Below, in pieces: positions 52,138 through 60,832 of a stretch of DNA of 64,000 bases (positions are counted from its first letter, which is position 1; every line of letters starts with the position of its first letter). The translations under genes and the position numbers were made by a program. This DNA comes from Noviluteimonas sp052115395 (GTDB taxonomy: Bacteria > Pseudomonadota > Gammaproteobacteria > Xanthomonadales > Xanthomonadaceae), in NCBI GenBank assembly GCA_052115395.1, contig JBFRGO010000002.1; one strand, 5' to 3'. Under the pieces are notes generated by a model. The model saw only the letters and a program-made list of their open reading frames with translations, was not told the origin of the DNA and did no database searches.

Positions 52138-53154
52138 ATGACCACCATTGCGTTGCCCCAGCCTTACCTGTTGTTCCTCGGCGATACCACCGAGCCTGGC
52201 TATGCGAAGACGGCGTTCGGGTTGCGCGATTGGGCGCCCGAACGCTGCATCGGCGAGTTCTCGATCGCGGGCGCCACGGTCACGACGGGCCTGCCGTTCC
52301 TCACGCCCGCACAGGCGCATGCCGCCGGTGCGCAGGCGATGGTGATCGGCGTGGCCAACGCAGGCGGGTTCATTCCGCCTGCGTGGCTCGATGCCCTGGT
52401 CGAAGCCATGGAAGCAGGGCTCGACCTGATCGGCGGCATGCATGCGCGGCTGCGTGATTTCGCGCGACTGCGCGAAACCGCCGAGCGCCTCGGGCGTCGC
52501 CTGATCGACATTCGCATTCCACCCGAACGCATTCCGGTCGCTTCCGGCAAAGCGCGCACCGGCCGCCGATTGCTGACCATCGGCACCGACTGCGCATTGG
52601 GCAAGAAATACACCGCGCTCTCGCTCGCGCGTGCGTTCCAGTCCCGAGGCGTCGATGCGACGTTCCGTGCGACGGGACAGACCGGCATATTGATTGCCGG
52701 CGGCGGGATCCCGATGGATGCAGTCGTGGCCGACTTCGCCGCCGGGGCCGCCGAGCTCCTCACGCCCGATGCCGCACCGACGCATTGGGACGTGGTCGAA
52801 GGCCAGGGCTCGCTGCATCATCCGGCGTATGCGGGCGTGTCGCTCGCGCTGCTGCACGGGAGCCAGCCCGACGTGATCGTCGTGTGCCACGAACCGGGAC
52901 GCGAGCGCGTGCTGGGCCATCCGGACTATCCGGTGCCGGGGTTGCGCGAAACGATCGAACTCGCCTTGCGCCTGGGTGCAAGGACCTCGCCGCGCATTCG
53001 TTGCGGGGGCATCAGCCTCAATACCGGCAAGCTCGACGCTGAACAAGCGCACCGCCTGATCGCGTCCGAAAGCCAGCGCCTGGGGTTGCCCGTCGCCGAT
53101 CCGATCCGCGGCGGCGATGCGTTCGAACGCCTCGTCGACGCCTGTCTGGCATGA
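52138..53154 (+). CDS. DUF1611 protein, DgcN-like D-glutamate N-acetyltransferase
   Basis: A 338-residue DUF1611 protein. The N-terminal Rossmann-like part contains LLFLGDTTEPGYAKTAFGLR and AQAMVIGVANAGGFIPPAWL. A P-loop-like motif, LTIGTDCALGKKYTALSLA, begins the second domain, followed by FRATGQTGILIAGGGIPMDA and GQGSLHHPAYAGVSLALLHG. Proteins of this family (DgcN) have been reported to acetylate D-glutamate before racemisation by a DgcA enzyme, and a DgcA-like gene lies 3.8 kb upstream. I infer the same here. ATG 52138 lies 37 bp after the receptor stop, with no terminator between. Its stop overlaps the next ATG (ATGA). Confidence 0.82.
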   Translation: MTTIALPQPYLLFLGDTTEPGYAKTAFGLRDWAPERCIGEFSIAGATVTTGLPFLTPAQAHAAGAQAMVIGVANAGGFIPPAWLDALVEAMEAGLDLIGGMHARLRDFARLRETAERLGRRLIDIRIPPERIPVASGKARTGRRLLTIGTDCALGKKYTALSLARAFQSRGVDATFRATGQTGILIAGGGIPMDAVVADFAAGAAELLTPDAAPTHWDVVEGQGSLHHPAYAGVSLALLHGSQPDVIVVCHEPGRERVLGHPDYPVPGLRETIELALRLGARTSPRIRCGGISLNTGKLDAEQAHRLIASESQRLGLPVADPIRGGDAFERLVDACLA

Positions 53155-54278
53155 GCGCACCCGCCCACACCGGGCGCTTCCGGCGCTGGATCCTGCCGGG
53201 GCTGGCGTTCAAGGCCGCGGTCATCGGCGGCGGTTACGCGACGGGCCGCGAACTGGCGGAGTACTTCATCCCCAGCGGCCCGCAGGGCGGGGTGATGGCG
53301 ATCCTGGTCGCGATGTTCGCGTGGAGTGCGTTGTGCGCGCTGACCTTCGCGCTCGCGCACGCGACGCGGAGTTACGACTACCGGACGTTCTTCGCGAACC
53401 TGCTGGGGCCGTTCGCGTTCGTCTTCGAGCTCGCGTACCTGGTGTTCATGGTGTTGATCCTCGCCGTGTTCGGCGCGGCGGCAGGCGCGATCGGGCAGGC
53501 GGTGTTCGGTTGGCCGACGCTCGTCGGCACCCTGCTGCTGATGCTGGCGATCGGCGCGTTCACGGCGTTCGGCAATCACTCGGTCGAACGCTTGTTCAAG
53601 TACGTCTCGTTCCTGTTGTACGGCGTGTACGTGTTGCTGATCGTCTTCGTGGTCACCAAGTTCGGCGGGCAGGCCGCGCAACAGTTCGCGACACCCGTGC
53701 CCACCGATGGCTGGCTGTCCGGTGGCCTCACCTACGCCGGATACAACATCGTCGGCGCCGTGATGGTCCTGCCGCTGGTGCGTCACTTTCTCACGCAGCG
53801 CGATGCGGTCGTCGCAGGCGTGCTCGCCGGGCCGCTTGCGATGCTGCCGGGCTTGCTGTTCTTCATTTGCATGATCGCCTGGTATCCGTCGATCGGGGCC
53901 GAAGCCTTGCCGTCGGATTTCATGTTGCGGCAATTGAACATGCCGATCTTCCACGTGCTGTTCCAGCTGATGATCTTCAGCGCGTTGCTCGAAAGTGGCG
54001 CGGCCTGCGTGCACGCGGCCAACGAACGCATCGCGGCCACGTGGCGCACCTCGCGCGGCGTCGAGCTGTCGAGCGGCGCGCGCTTCGCGATCGCCACGGT
54101 CCTGTTGATCGGCTCGATCTTCATCGCCTCGCGCTTCGGCCTGGTCGCCCTGATCGCGCGTGGTTATCGCGGACTGGCGTGGCTGTTCCTCGTCGTTTAC
54201 GTCCTCCCCTTGCTCACCGTCGGCGTGTGGCGCCTGCGGAATCGCGCGCCGCGGCCGATCGCCGCGCCGCAAAACTAA
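53151..54278 (+). CDS. YkvI-like membrane carrier
   Basis: A 375-residue inner-membrane protein with ten or so hydrophobic segments. The first holds the motif FKAAVIGGGYATGRELAEYF, recalling the unwound GG-containing helix of APC-fold amino acid carriers. FELAYLVFMVLILAVFGAAA and YAGYNIVGAVMVLPLVRHFL follow. This fits the YkvI/YczL group of predicted transporters. Overlap with the DgcN-like gene by four bases implies coupled production, so uptake or export of the amino acid handled by that enzyme is a reasonable inference. Transport has not been shown for the family to my knowledge. Confidence 0.75.
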   Translation: MSAPAHTGRFRRWILPGLAFKAAVIGGGYATGRELAEYFIPSGPQGGVMAILVAMFAWSALCALTFALAHATRSYDYRTFFANLLGPFAFVFELAYLVFMVLILAVFGAAAGAIGQAVFGWPTLVGTLLLMLAIGAFTAFGNHSVERLFKYVSFLLYGVYVLLIVFVVTKFGGQAAQQFATPVPTDGWLSGGLTYAGYNIVGAVMVLPLVRHFLTQRDAVVAGVLAGPLAMLPGLLFFICMIAWYPSIGAEALPSDFMLRQLNMPIFHVLFQLMIFSALLESGAACVHAANERIAATWRTSRGVELSSGARFAIATVLLIGSIFIASRFGLVALIARGYRGLAWLFLVVYVLPLLTVGVWRLRNRAPRPIAAPQN

Positions 54279-54303
54279 AAACCCTCTTCGAAGGAAACGT
54301 TCG

Positions 54304-55905
54304 ATGTCCCGATCCCTGGTTCGTTCCGCGCTCGCCATGGCGACGCTGCTGCTTGTCGCCGATGGTGCATTCGCCGCGGTGCCCACCGACCTCGACGCGC
54401 AGGTGGAAGCCGCGATGCGTGCCAACGGCGTGCCGGGCATGGCGATCGCGATCGTCGAAGACGGCAAGCCGGTCCTCGCCAAGGGTTACGGCGTGCGCAA
54501 GCTCGGTTCGCCCGAGCGCGTGGATGCCGACACGATCTTCCCCACCGGCTCGACCGGCAAGGCGGTCACCACCGCGGCGCTCGCCGTGCTCGTCGATGAC
54601 GGCAAGCTGCAGTGGGACGACAAGATCATCGACCACATGCCGTGGTTCCGCATGTACGACCCGTGGGTGACCAACGAGATGACGGTGCGCGACCTGCTCA
54701 CGCATCGCAGCGGCCTGGGCCTGGGCGCGGGCGACCTGATGTTCGTCCCCAGTTCCTCGCGCAGCCGCGCCGACACCGTGCGCGCGCTGCGTTACATCAA
54801 GCCCGCGACGAGCTTCCGCAGCGGTTATGCGTACGACAACCTGCTGTACGCCGTCGCCGGCCAGCTGATCGAAGAAGTCAGCGGGCAAACGTGGGAAGTG
54901 TTCGTGCGCGAACGCGTGCTCAAGCCCGCGGGCATGACCAGTTCGGTGACCGAGCAATCCGCGCGCTTCGCCAATCCCAACCGCGCGTGGCCGCATGCCC
55001 GCATCGGCGGTCGCGTGCGCGGCCTGGGCGACCAGCAGGTGCTCGACGAGCGCAAGACGCTCGGCGACAACGCCGCGCCGGCCGGTGGCATTTCGTCGAG
55101 CGCGAACGACATGGCGCACTGGATGCAGGTGCAGCTCGGCCACGGCACGTGGACGAACGCCGACGGCAAGCAGATCAAAGTGTTCAGCGAAGCGCAGTCG
55201 CAGCAGATGTGGACGCCGGCGATCCTCACGCCGACCGCGATGTATCCGGGCAAGCTCGCTCCGTTCTCGCCGAAGTTCTCCGCCTACGCGTTGGGCTGGA
55301 GCGTGCGCGATTACCGCGGCTTCAAGGTCATCGACCACGGCGGCGCGGTCTTCGGCGTGCAGACCTACGTTGCGCTCGTGCCGGAAAAGAATCTCGGCAT
55401 CGCGGTGCAGATCAACTCCGAGGACTTCCAGGCGATGCGCGGCGTCGCGATGGAGTTGCTCGACCATTACCTCGGCGCGCCGGACACCGATTGGCTGGCC
55501 GCGTTCGACGAATTCGCCGACAACCGCATCGCCGGCGGCGTCGCCGCGCTCGACGAAGCGGCGAAGGCGCGCGGCCCGTCGCCGGGCAAGGCATCGCTCG
55601 CGACCGCCGACTACGCGGGTCGCTACAACGATCCCTGGTACGGCCCGATCGCGATCACCAACGACAAGGGCGGCCTGCGCATCGACTTCACGCGCACGCC
55701 CGGCATGGTCGGTCGCCTGGAGCACGCGCACCACGACACCTTCCGCGCCGTGTGGGACGACGCCAACATCGAACCGGCCTACGTGACCTTCGGCCTGGAC
55801 GCGGAAGGCAAGATCGCGCGCGTGACGATGAAGGCCGTCTCGCCGATCGCCGACTTCAGCTTCGACTACCAGGACCTGCTCTTCACCCCGGTCAAGACGC
55901 AGTAA
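54304..55905 (+). CDS. Exported serine hydrolase (beta-lactamase/DD-peptidase family), DUF3471-like C-terminus
   Basis: A 533-residue periplasmic enzyme. The signal peptide ends DGAFAA. The serine hydrolase domain has SxxK as STGK (FPTGSTGKAVTT), YxN as YDN (YAYDNLLYAVAGQL) and HGG in VIDHGGAVFGVQTYV. From about residue 430 a lipocalin-like DUF3471 domain follows (DYAGRYNDPWYGPIAITNDK). Related proteins act as D-aminopeptidases or esterases. Unlike the first serine hydrolase of the locus it has no membrane domain, so the two are not interchangeable copies. AAGGAAA lies eight bases before ATG 54304. Second block, fourth gene. Confidence 0.85.
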   Translation: MSRSLVRSALAMATLLLVADGAFAAVPTDLDAQVEAAMRANGVPGMAIAIVEDGKPVLAKGYGVRKLGSPERVDADTIFPTGSTGKAVTTAALAVLVDDGKLQWDDKIIDHMPWFRMYDPWVTNEMTVRDLLTHRSGLGLGAGDLMFVPSSSRSRADTVRALRYIKPATSFRSGYAYDNLLYAVAGQLIEEVSGQTWEVFVRERVLKPAGMTSSVTEQSARFANPNRAWPHARIGGRVRGLGDQQVLDERKTLGDNAAPAGGISSSANDMAHWMQVQLGHGTWTNADGKQIKVFSEAQSQQMWTPAILTPTAMYPGKLAPFSPKFSAYALGWSVRDYRGFKVIDHGGAVFGVQTYVALVPEKNLGIAVQINSEDFQAMRGVAMELLDHYLGAPDTDWLAAFDEFADNRIAGGVAALDEAAKARGPSPGKASLATADYAGRYNDPWYGPIAITNDKGGLRIDFTRTPGMVGRLEHAHHDTFRAVWDDANIEPAYVTFGLDAEGKIARVTMKAVSPIADFSFDYQDLLFTPVKTQ

Positions 55906-55951
55906 CATCGGTCCGGTCGGACGTGGCGCCCGCCACGTCATGGGGATCGCA

Positions 55952-57265
55952 ATGCGCCGGATCGCTGGGATCGCTTGCCTGACCGTCGTCGCCGGATTCG
56001 CCACGCTCGCCGGCAGGGCACAGACACCGGCGCCGGAAACGGCGCCGATCGTTTTACAGGCCGCGCACTTGTTCGACGGCGCGAGCGGCAAGCTCGTCTC
56101 GCCCGGCCGCATCCTCGTGCGCGGGAAGACCATCGAGGCGGTGGGCAGCGACGTCGTCGCGCCCGCGGGGGCGCAGGTGATCGACCTGGGCGACGCGACG
56201 CTCGTGCCCGGGTTCATCGACGCGCACACGCACATGACCAGCGATTACGACGAATCGTGGACGCGCGGTTTCTACAATTCGATGATGCGCCTGCCCGTGG
56301 AGCAGGCCTATCACGCCGAACACAACGCGCACGTCACCTTGCAGGCCGGCGTCACCACCATTCGCGAACTGGGCGCGCCCGATGCCATCGACGTCGCGCT
56401 CCGCAATGCGATCGCCGAAGGCCTGGCCGAAGGGCCGCGCATGTTGGTCTCGGTGCACGCGATCGGTTCGACCGGCGGCCATTGCGATGCGCCCAACTTC
56501 CCGCCCGGCGTGGTGCGCGAGTTCGGCGAGAAGGATGGTGTGTGCAACGGCGCCGATTCCTGCCGTCGCGCGGTGCGCGAGCAACTCAAGGCCGGTGCGG
56601 ACAACATCAAGATCTGCGCGTCGGGCGGTGTGTTGTCGGAAACCGATCCGGTCGACGTGCCGCAGCTCACGCCTGAAGAACTGCACGCCATCATCGACGA
56701 AGCGCACGCGTGGCGCCGCAAAGTCGCCGCGCACGCGCATGGCGATCGGGCGGCGCGTATGGCCGTCGATGCGGGCGTGGATTCGATCGAACACGGCAGC
56801 TTCCTCACGCCCGAAACCCTGCAGCGGATGAAGGACAAGGGCGTGTACCTGGTCCCCACGCGCGTGGCGGTGAAGTTCGTGCTGAAGCAGGCGGACACGT
56901 ATCCGCCGCAGGTCGGCAAGAAAGCGCGGGAGGCCGCGGCTTCGCACGGCGGCATGATGAAGAACGCGCTGCGCATCGGCGTGCCGATCGCTTACGGCAC
57001 CGATGCATCGGTCTATCCGCACGGGATCAACGCGCAGGAGTTCGGCGATTACGTCGAGCTCGGGATGGCGCCGGCGCAGGCGCTGATGACGAGCAGCCAG
57101 GGCTCGGCACGTTTGCTCGGCATCGACAAGGAGACCGGCACGCTGGAAGCCGGCAAGTTCGCGGACATCGTGGCGGTCCCGGGCGATGTATTGCAGGACA
57201 TCCGCGCGACCGAGCGGCCCGTGTTCGTCATGAAGCAGGGCGCGGTGGTGCGGAAGGACCGCTGA
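55952..57265 (+). CDS. Exported amidohydrolase (imidodipeptidase-like)
   Basis: A 437-residue metal-dependent hydrolase behind a signal peptide (MRRIAGIACLTVVAGFATLA). The TIM-barrel metal motifs are complete: FIDAHTHM (HxH), the lysine in NIKICASGGV that is normally carboxylated, KVAAHAHGD and DSIEHGSFL histidines, and the aspartate in YGTDASVYPHG. The closest remembered relatives are the Xaa-Pro dipeptidase/Sgx9260-type enzymes that cut dipeptides with bulky or D-residues. It ends the regulated block, 46 bp after the serine hydrolase. I prefer ATG 55952, which follows GGGGA; ATG 55940 would add four residues. Confidence 0.83.
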   Translation: MRRIAGIACLTVVAGFATLAGRAQTPAPETAPIVLQAAHLFDGASGKLVSPGRILVRGKTIEAVGSDVVAPAGAQVIDLGDATLVPGFIDAHTHMTSDYDESWTRGFYNSMMRLPVEQAYHAEHNAHVTLQAGVTTIRELGAPDAIDVALRNAIAEGLAEGPRMLVSVHAIGSTGGHCDAPNFPPGVVREFGEKDGVCNGADSCRRAVREQLKAGADNIKICASGGVLSETDPVDVPQLTPEELHAIIDEAHAWRRKVAAHAHGDRAARMAVDAGVDSIEHGSFLTPETLQRMKDKGVYLVPTRVAVKFVLKQADTYPPQVGKKAREAAASHGGMMKNALRIGVPIAYGTDASVYPHGINAQEFGDYVELGMAPAQALMTSSQGSARLLGIDKETGTLEAGKFADIVAVPGDVLQDIRATERPVFVMKQGAVVRKDR

Positions 57266-57269
57266 GGGA

Positions 57270-58934
57270 TCACTTGATCCGCGACAGCAGGGCCTCGAAG
57301 CGCGGGTTGCCGTGCAGGGGGTCCAGGTCGCTGTCGTGTTCCATCCACGCGCGATCGCCCCAGCCCAGGGCGACCGCCTGCTCCAGCAGGTCGATCGCGC
57401 GTTCGATGTCTTCCTGCTCGCAATAGAAGCAGGCGAGGTTGTACAGCACGACCGGTTCGTCCTGCGCCTGTTTCAGCGCCTGCTCGGCCATCAGGATCGC
57501 GCGTTCCTTCTCGCCCACGCGCCACAGGTCCTGCGCGGCGAAATACAGGGCGCGCGTGTCGTGCGGGTTGAGCTTGATGTGGCGCTCGAGCGTGTTCAAC
57601 GCACCGAGGCGCACGCGCATTTCGTCCTGCTTGCGGCCCAGCGAGGCCAGCGTCTGCGCCAGGAACATCGGCACCTGGAAATCGGTGGGATTCACTTCGG
57701 CGGCGCGCGCGTATTTCTTCGCGGCGTTCTCGTGGTCGCCGCGCGAGGAGCACGCCAGGCCATAGTAGTACCAGGCGTCGAACAGGTTCGGGTTTTGCGC
57801 GACCGCGGTTTCGAATTCCTGTTCGGCCGCGTCGTATTGCTCGCCGATCAGCAGCGCCAGCCCGCGCGAAGCGTGCGCTTCGGCCGATTCGGGATCCAGC
57901 ACGACGGCCTGTTCGCTCGCGCGGTTGGCGCGCGTGGCGTTCTCGGGCGTGGCCGCGGCGTAGCGATACAAATGCGAGTAAGCATCGGCCATGCCCGCGT
58001 AGGCGAGCGCGTATTTCGAATCCACCGCGATCGCCTGTTCGAACATGCGGATCGCGTGCTCGTAATCGCGGCGTGCCATCGAATACATGTAGCTGCGGCC
58101 GCGCAGGTAGTAGTCGTAGGCCTCAGGATCGGAGGTCGCCACCGAGACGAGCGCGCGACGTTCCTGCGGTGTCAGCGTCACCTGAAGCGCCTTGACGATG
58201 CTGTGCGCGATGTCGTCCTGGATGGTGAACACATCCTTCATTTCGCGATCGTAGGTTTCCGACCACAGGTGCGAGTCGCTGCCGGTGTCGATCAGCTGCG
58301 CGGTGATGCGCACGCGCTCGCCGGCCTTGCGCACGCTGCCTTCGAGCAGCGTGGTGACGCCCAGGTCGCGGGCGACGTCGGGAATGGTGAAGTCCTTGCC
58401 CTTGTAGGCGAATGCGGACGTGCGCGAGGCCACCTTCAACTGCGGCAGTTGCGTCAGCAGGTTGAGGATTTCCTCGGCGATGCCGTCGCTGAAGTATTCG
58501 TTCTCCGCATCGCCGCTCATGTTCACGAAGGGCAGCACGGCGATGGTGCGGCGGCCGTCGGTGCCGGGCGTTGCGCGCGATGTTGGCGTGGGGGCTTCGG
58601 TCGCGGGTTCGGGCGGCGGCGGGATCGGCGCACGCACGAGTGCCGGCGCGGCCGTGGGCGGTTCGACGGCTGGCGGGTCGGCCGACAACGGCGGTGTGCG
58701 TTCCAGCCCGCGCGGCCCGGCGTCGAACATCCAGGCCATCGCGATGGCGATCGGCAGGCCCAGCACGACAAGCACGATGACCAGCGTGACCGTCCACGGC
58801 GGCAGGTGCAGGCTCGGCAGCACGGTGGCGGCGACCTGGATCACCAGCCAACCGGCGATGGCGTAGACGGCCAGCACGCGCACCACGCGCCGCCGGCGCA
58901 GTTCCGCGAACAGCCGCCCGAGCGAACTCGCCAT
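57270..58934 (-). CDS. Membrane protein with TolB-like domain and TPR repeats
   Basis: A 554-residue protein. The N-terminal cytoplasmic stub MASSLGRLFAELRRRRVVRV precedes two membrane segments (VLAVYAIAGWLVIQVAATVL; VTLVIVLVVLGLPIAIAMAW) and a Pro-rich linker. Residues about 125-260 are a TolB N-terminal-like domain: TIAVLPFVNMSGDAENEYFS, DGIAEEILNLL, LEGSVRKAGERVRITAQLID. From about 275 to the end run seven or so TPRs (YALAYAGMADAYSHLYRYAA, FDAWYYYGLACSSRGDHENA). The same layout occurs in adenylate-cyclase-associated TPR proteins, but no cyclase domain is present here. It converges with the amidohydrolase gene and is divergent from the esterase gene. Confidence 0.78.
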   Translation of the reverse strand: MASSLGRLFAELRRRRVVRVLAVYAIAGWLVIQVAATVLPSLHLPPWTVTLVIVLVVLGLPIAIAMAWMFDAGPRGLERTPPLSADPPAVEPPTAAPALVRAPIPPPPEPATEAPTPTSRATPGTDGRRTIAVLPFVNMSGDAENEYFSDGIAEEILNLLTQLPQLKVASRTSAFAYKGKDFTIPDVARDLGVTTLLEGSVRKAGERVRITAQLIDTGSDSHLWSETYDREMKDVFTIQDDIAHSIVKALQVTLTPQERRALVSVATSDPEAYDYYLRGRSYMYSMARRDYEHAIRMFEQAIAVDSKYALAYAGMADAYSHLYRYAAATPENATRANRASEQAVVLDPESAEAHASRGLALLIGEQYDAAEQEFETAVAQNPNLFDAWYYYGLACSSRGDHENAAKKYARAAEVNPTDFQVPMFLAQTLASLGRKQDEMRVRLGALNTLERHIKLNPHDTRALYFAAQDLWRVGEKERAILMAEQALKQAQDEPVVLYNLACFYCEQEDIERAIDLLEQAVALGWGDRAWMEHDSDLDPLHGNPRFEALLSRIK

Positions 58935-59032
58935 GCGCGCCTCCCTCAGGGAACGCGGAGACGCGCCCCCATCGCCAAGCAAACGGGGCGCACGGCCGGC
59001 GTCGGACAGCATCCGGTGCAGCCTCCTTGCAC

Positions 59033-59038
59033 TAGACT
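59033..59038 (+). promoter_or_regulatory. Candidate -10 box of the esterase-algZ-algR unit
   Basis: TAGACT lies 25 bases before ATG 59064, in the 129-bp gap with the divergent TPR gene. It is the same hexamer seen upstream of priA, the GT4 gene and the acyltransferase gene. Confidence 0.45.
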
Positions 59039-59063
59039 GCGCCGGAGGACCGCGGGAGACATC

Positions 59064-59744
59064 ATGGACGCCATCGACCTGCTCGAGACCATCGAGGAAG
59101 AGACTGGACCGGATCCGCGCTGGGCCGTGCTCTGGTTGCACGGGCTGGGCGCCGACGGCCACGACTTCGTCCCGCTGGTGCCCGAACTGGTGCGCCCGCA
59201 GTGGCCCGCGATCCGCTTCGTCTTTCCGCATGCGCCCGTGCGCGCGGTGACGATCAACGCCGGCATGCGCATGCGCGCGTGGTACGACATCCGCGATTTC
59301 GACCTGGCCAATCGCGCCGATGCCGAAGGCGTCGCGGTCTCGACGGCCCAGGTCGGCGCGCTGCTCGACCGCGAACAGGCGCGCGGCATTCCACCCGAAC
59401 GCATCTTCCTCGCCGGTTTTTCGCAGGGCGGGGCGATCGCGCTGTCCGCGATGCTGACGCGCAAGACGCCGCTGGCGGGGATCATCGCGCTGTCGACCTA
59501 CATCCCGATGTCGCACGACATCGCAGGCGAAAAGGCGACGGCGGAAGCCCGGCAGCAACCGATCTTCCTCGCGCACGGCGAGGCCGATCCGGTCATCCCT
59601 GTCCAGGCCGGCGTGGCCACGGCCAAGACGCTCGGCGACCTGGGCTTCGACGTGACCTGGCGGTCGTATGCGATGCCGCATGCGGTCTGCCCGGAAGAAG
59701 TGCGCGATCTGCGCGACTGGTTCGATCGCAGGTTCGCCGCCTGA
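59064..59744 (+). CDS. Carboxylesterase / phospholipase family alpha-beta hydrolase
   Basis: A 226-residue cytoplasmic serine esterase similar to Pseudomonas carboxylesterase II and acyl-protein thioesterases. Features are VLWLHGLGADGHDFVPLVPE (oxyanion region), RMRAWYDIRDFD, the nucleophile elbow GFSQGG, the aspartate in HGEADPVIP and the histidine in YAMPHAVCPEEVRD. The usual ending is PHSVCPEE, so the catalytic histidine is intact. CGGGAG precedes ATG 59064. Its stop is two bases before the algZ ATG, placing it in the same operon as the two-component system. Confidence 0.88.
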   Translation: MDAIDLLETIEEETGPDPRWAVLWLHGLGADGHDFVPLVPELVRPQWPAIRFVFPHAPVRAVTINAGMRMRAWYDIRDFDLANRADAEGVAVSTAQVGALLDREQARGIPPERIFLAGFSQGGAIALSAMLTRKTPLAGIIALSTYIPMSHDIAGEKATAEARQQPIFLAHGEADPVIPVQAGVATAKTLGDLGFDVTWRSYAMPHAVCPEEVRDLRDWFDRRFAA

Positions 59745-59746
59745 CC

Positions 59747-60832
59747 ATGACGGCCACGCCCGGCGAACCCTGGTTGCCGGACCTGTGCCGGCTCGGGCGA
59801 CTTGCGATCATGCTCGGCGTGGCCGAGCTCGTCGTCTGCATCATCGCGCTCGCGCCCGCCTCCGAAGCCGAATGGACGCCCGCGCGCTTCGCGTCGGCCA
59901 GTGCGTTCGCGTTGTGGCTCTCGCTCACCGTCTCGGTGGTGTTGTGCGTCGCGCGCCGGTCCCTGTCGGGGATGAAGCCCTGGATGGGCGGCACGGCCGC
60001 GGTACTCATCGCCGCGCTGATCGCCGCCACCGGCGCGGCGCTCGTGCATGCAGTGGATCGCGGCCTGGCGCTCGGCTTGGTGCCCGGCACCGTGCACATC
60101 CATCGCTTCATCGGCGGCAGCGCGGCGATCGCGACGCTGATCGTCAGCGTCGTGCTGCGTTACCTCTACGCAGTGGATGGTTGGCAGAAGCAGGTGCGTG
60201 CGAGCGCGCGCGCCGAGGCCGACGCGCTGCAGGCGCGGATCAAGCCCCATTTCCTTTTCAACAGCATGAACACCATCGCCGGTCTGGTCCGCCGCGACCC
60301 GGACGTGGCCGAGCGCGCAGTGCTCGACCTGTCCGACCTGTTCCGCGCGGCGCTGGGCGCGGGCGAAGGCGATTCGAGCCTGGCCGAGGAAATCGAGCTG
60401 GCCGAACGCTACCTCTCGATCGAGCAACTCCGCCTGGGCGAGCGCCTGCAGGTGCGCTGGCGCGGGCGCGAGGCCGCCTTGCCCTGGCAGCTGCGCCTGC
60501 CGCGCCTGGTCCTGCAGCCCCTGGTCGAAAACGCGGTCCTGCACGGCATTTCGCGCCTTCCGGCGGGCGGGACGATCGACATCGAACTCGCCCAACGGCC
60601 GGATGGGCTGCATATCAGCGTTCATAACCCAGCACCCCCGCCGAGGGAACGGGACATGACGCCGGACAACCTGCCCGCCCGGGGGAGGGGAGGCAGCGGC
60701 CATGCGCAGCGTTCCATCGCGCATCGGCTGGCTTACGCATTCGGTTCCAAGGCCCGCGTGACCGGACACTGGCACGAGGGCTACTATCTGGCTGAGCTTC
60801 GGGTCCCGCTCCAAGCAGGAGGTCGCTCGTGA
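59747..60832 (+). CDS. algZ: LytS-type sensor histidine kinase AlgZ
   Basis: A 361-residue kinase. About four membrane segments fill the first 150 residues (LAIMLGVAELVVCIIALAP and others). The histidine-kinase domain has the phospho-acceptor H168 in ARIKPHFLFNSMNTIAGLVR and the N-box in PRLVLQPLVENAVLHGISRL. The G-rich end is changed: between VHNPAPPP and HAQRSIAHRLAYAFG lies an extra 20 or so residues of low complexity. It pairs with the response regulator directly downstream (GTGA overlap). The order algZ-algR-hemC is that of Pseudomonas, where the pair controls type IV pili, motility and exopolysaccharide. Confidence 0.88.
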   Translation: MTATPGEPWLPDLCRLGRLAIMLGVAELVVCIIALAPASEAEWTPARFASASAFALWLSLTVSVVLCVARRSLSGMKPWMGGTAAVLIAALIAATGAALVHAVDRGLALGLVPGTVHIHRFIGGSAAIATLIVSVVLRYLYAVDGWQKQVRASARAEADALQARIKPHFLFNSMNTIAGLVRRDPDVAERAVLDLSDLFRAALGAGEGDSSLAEEIELAERYLSIEQLRLGERLQVRWRGREAALPWQLRLPRLVLQPLVENAVLHGISRLPAGGTIDIELAQRPDGLHISVHNPAPPPRERDMTPDNLPARGRGGSGHAQRSIAHRLAYAFGSKARVTGHWHEGYYLAELRVPLQAGGRS

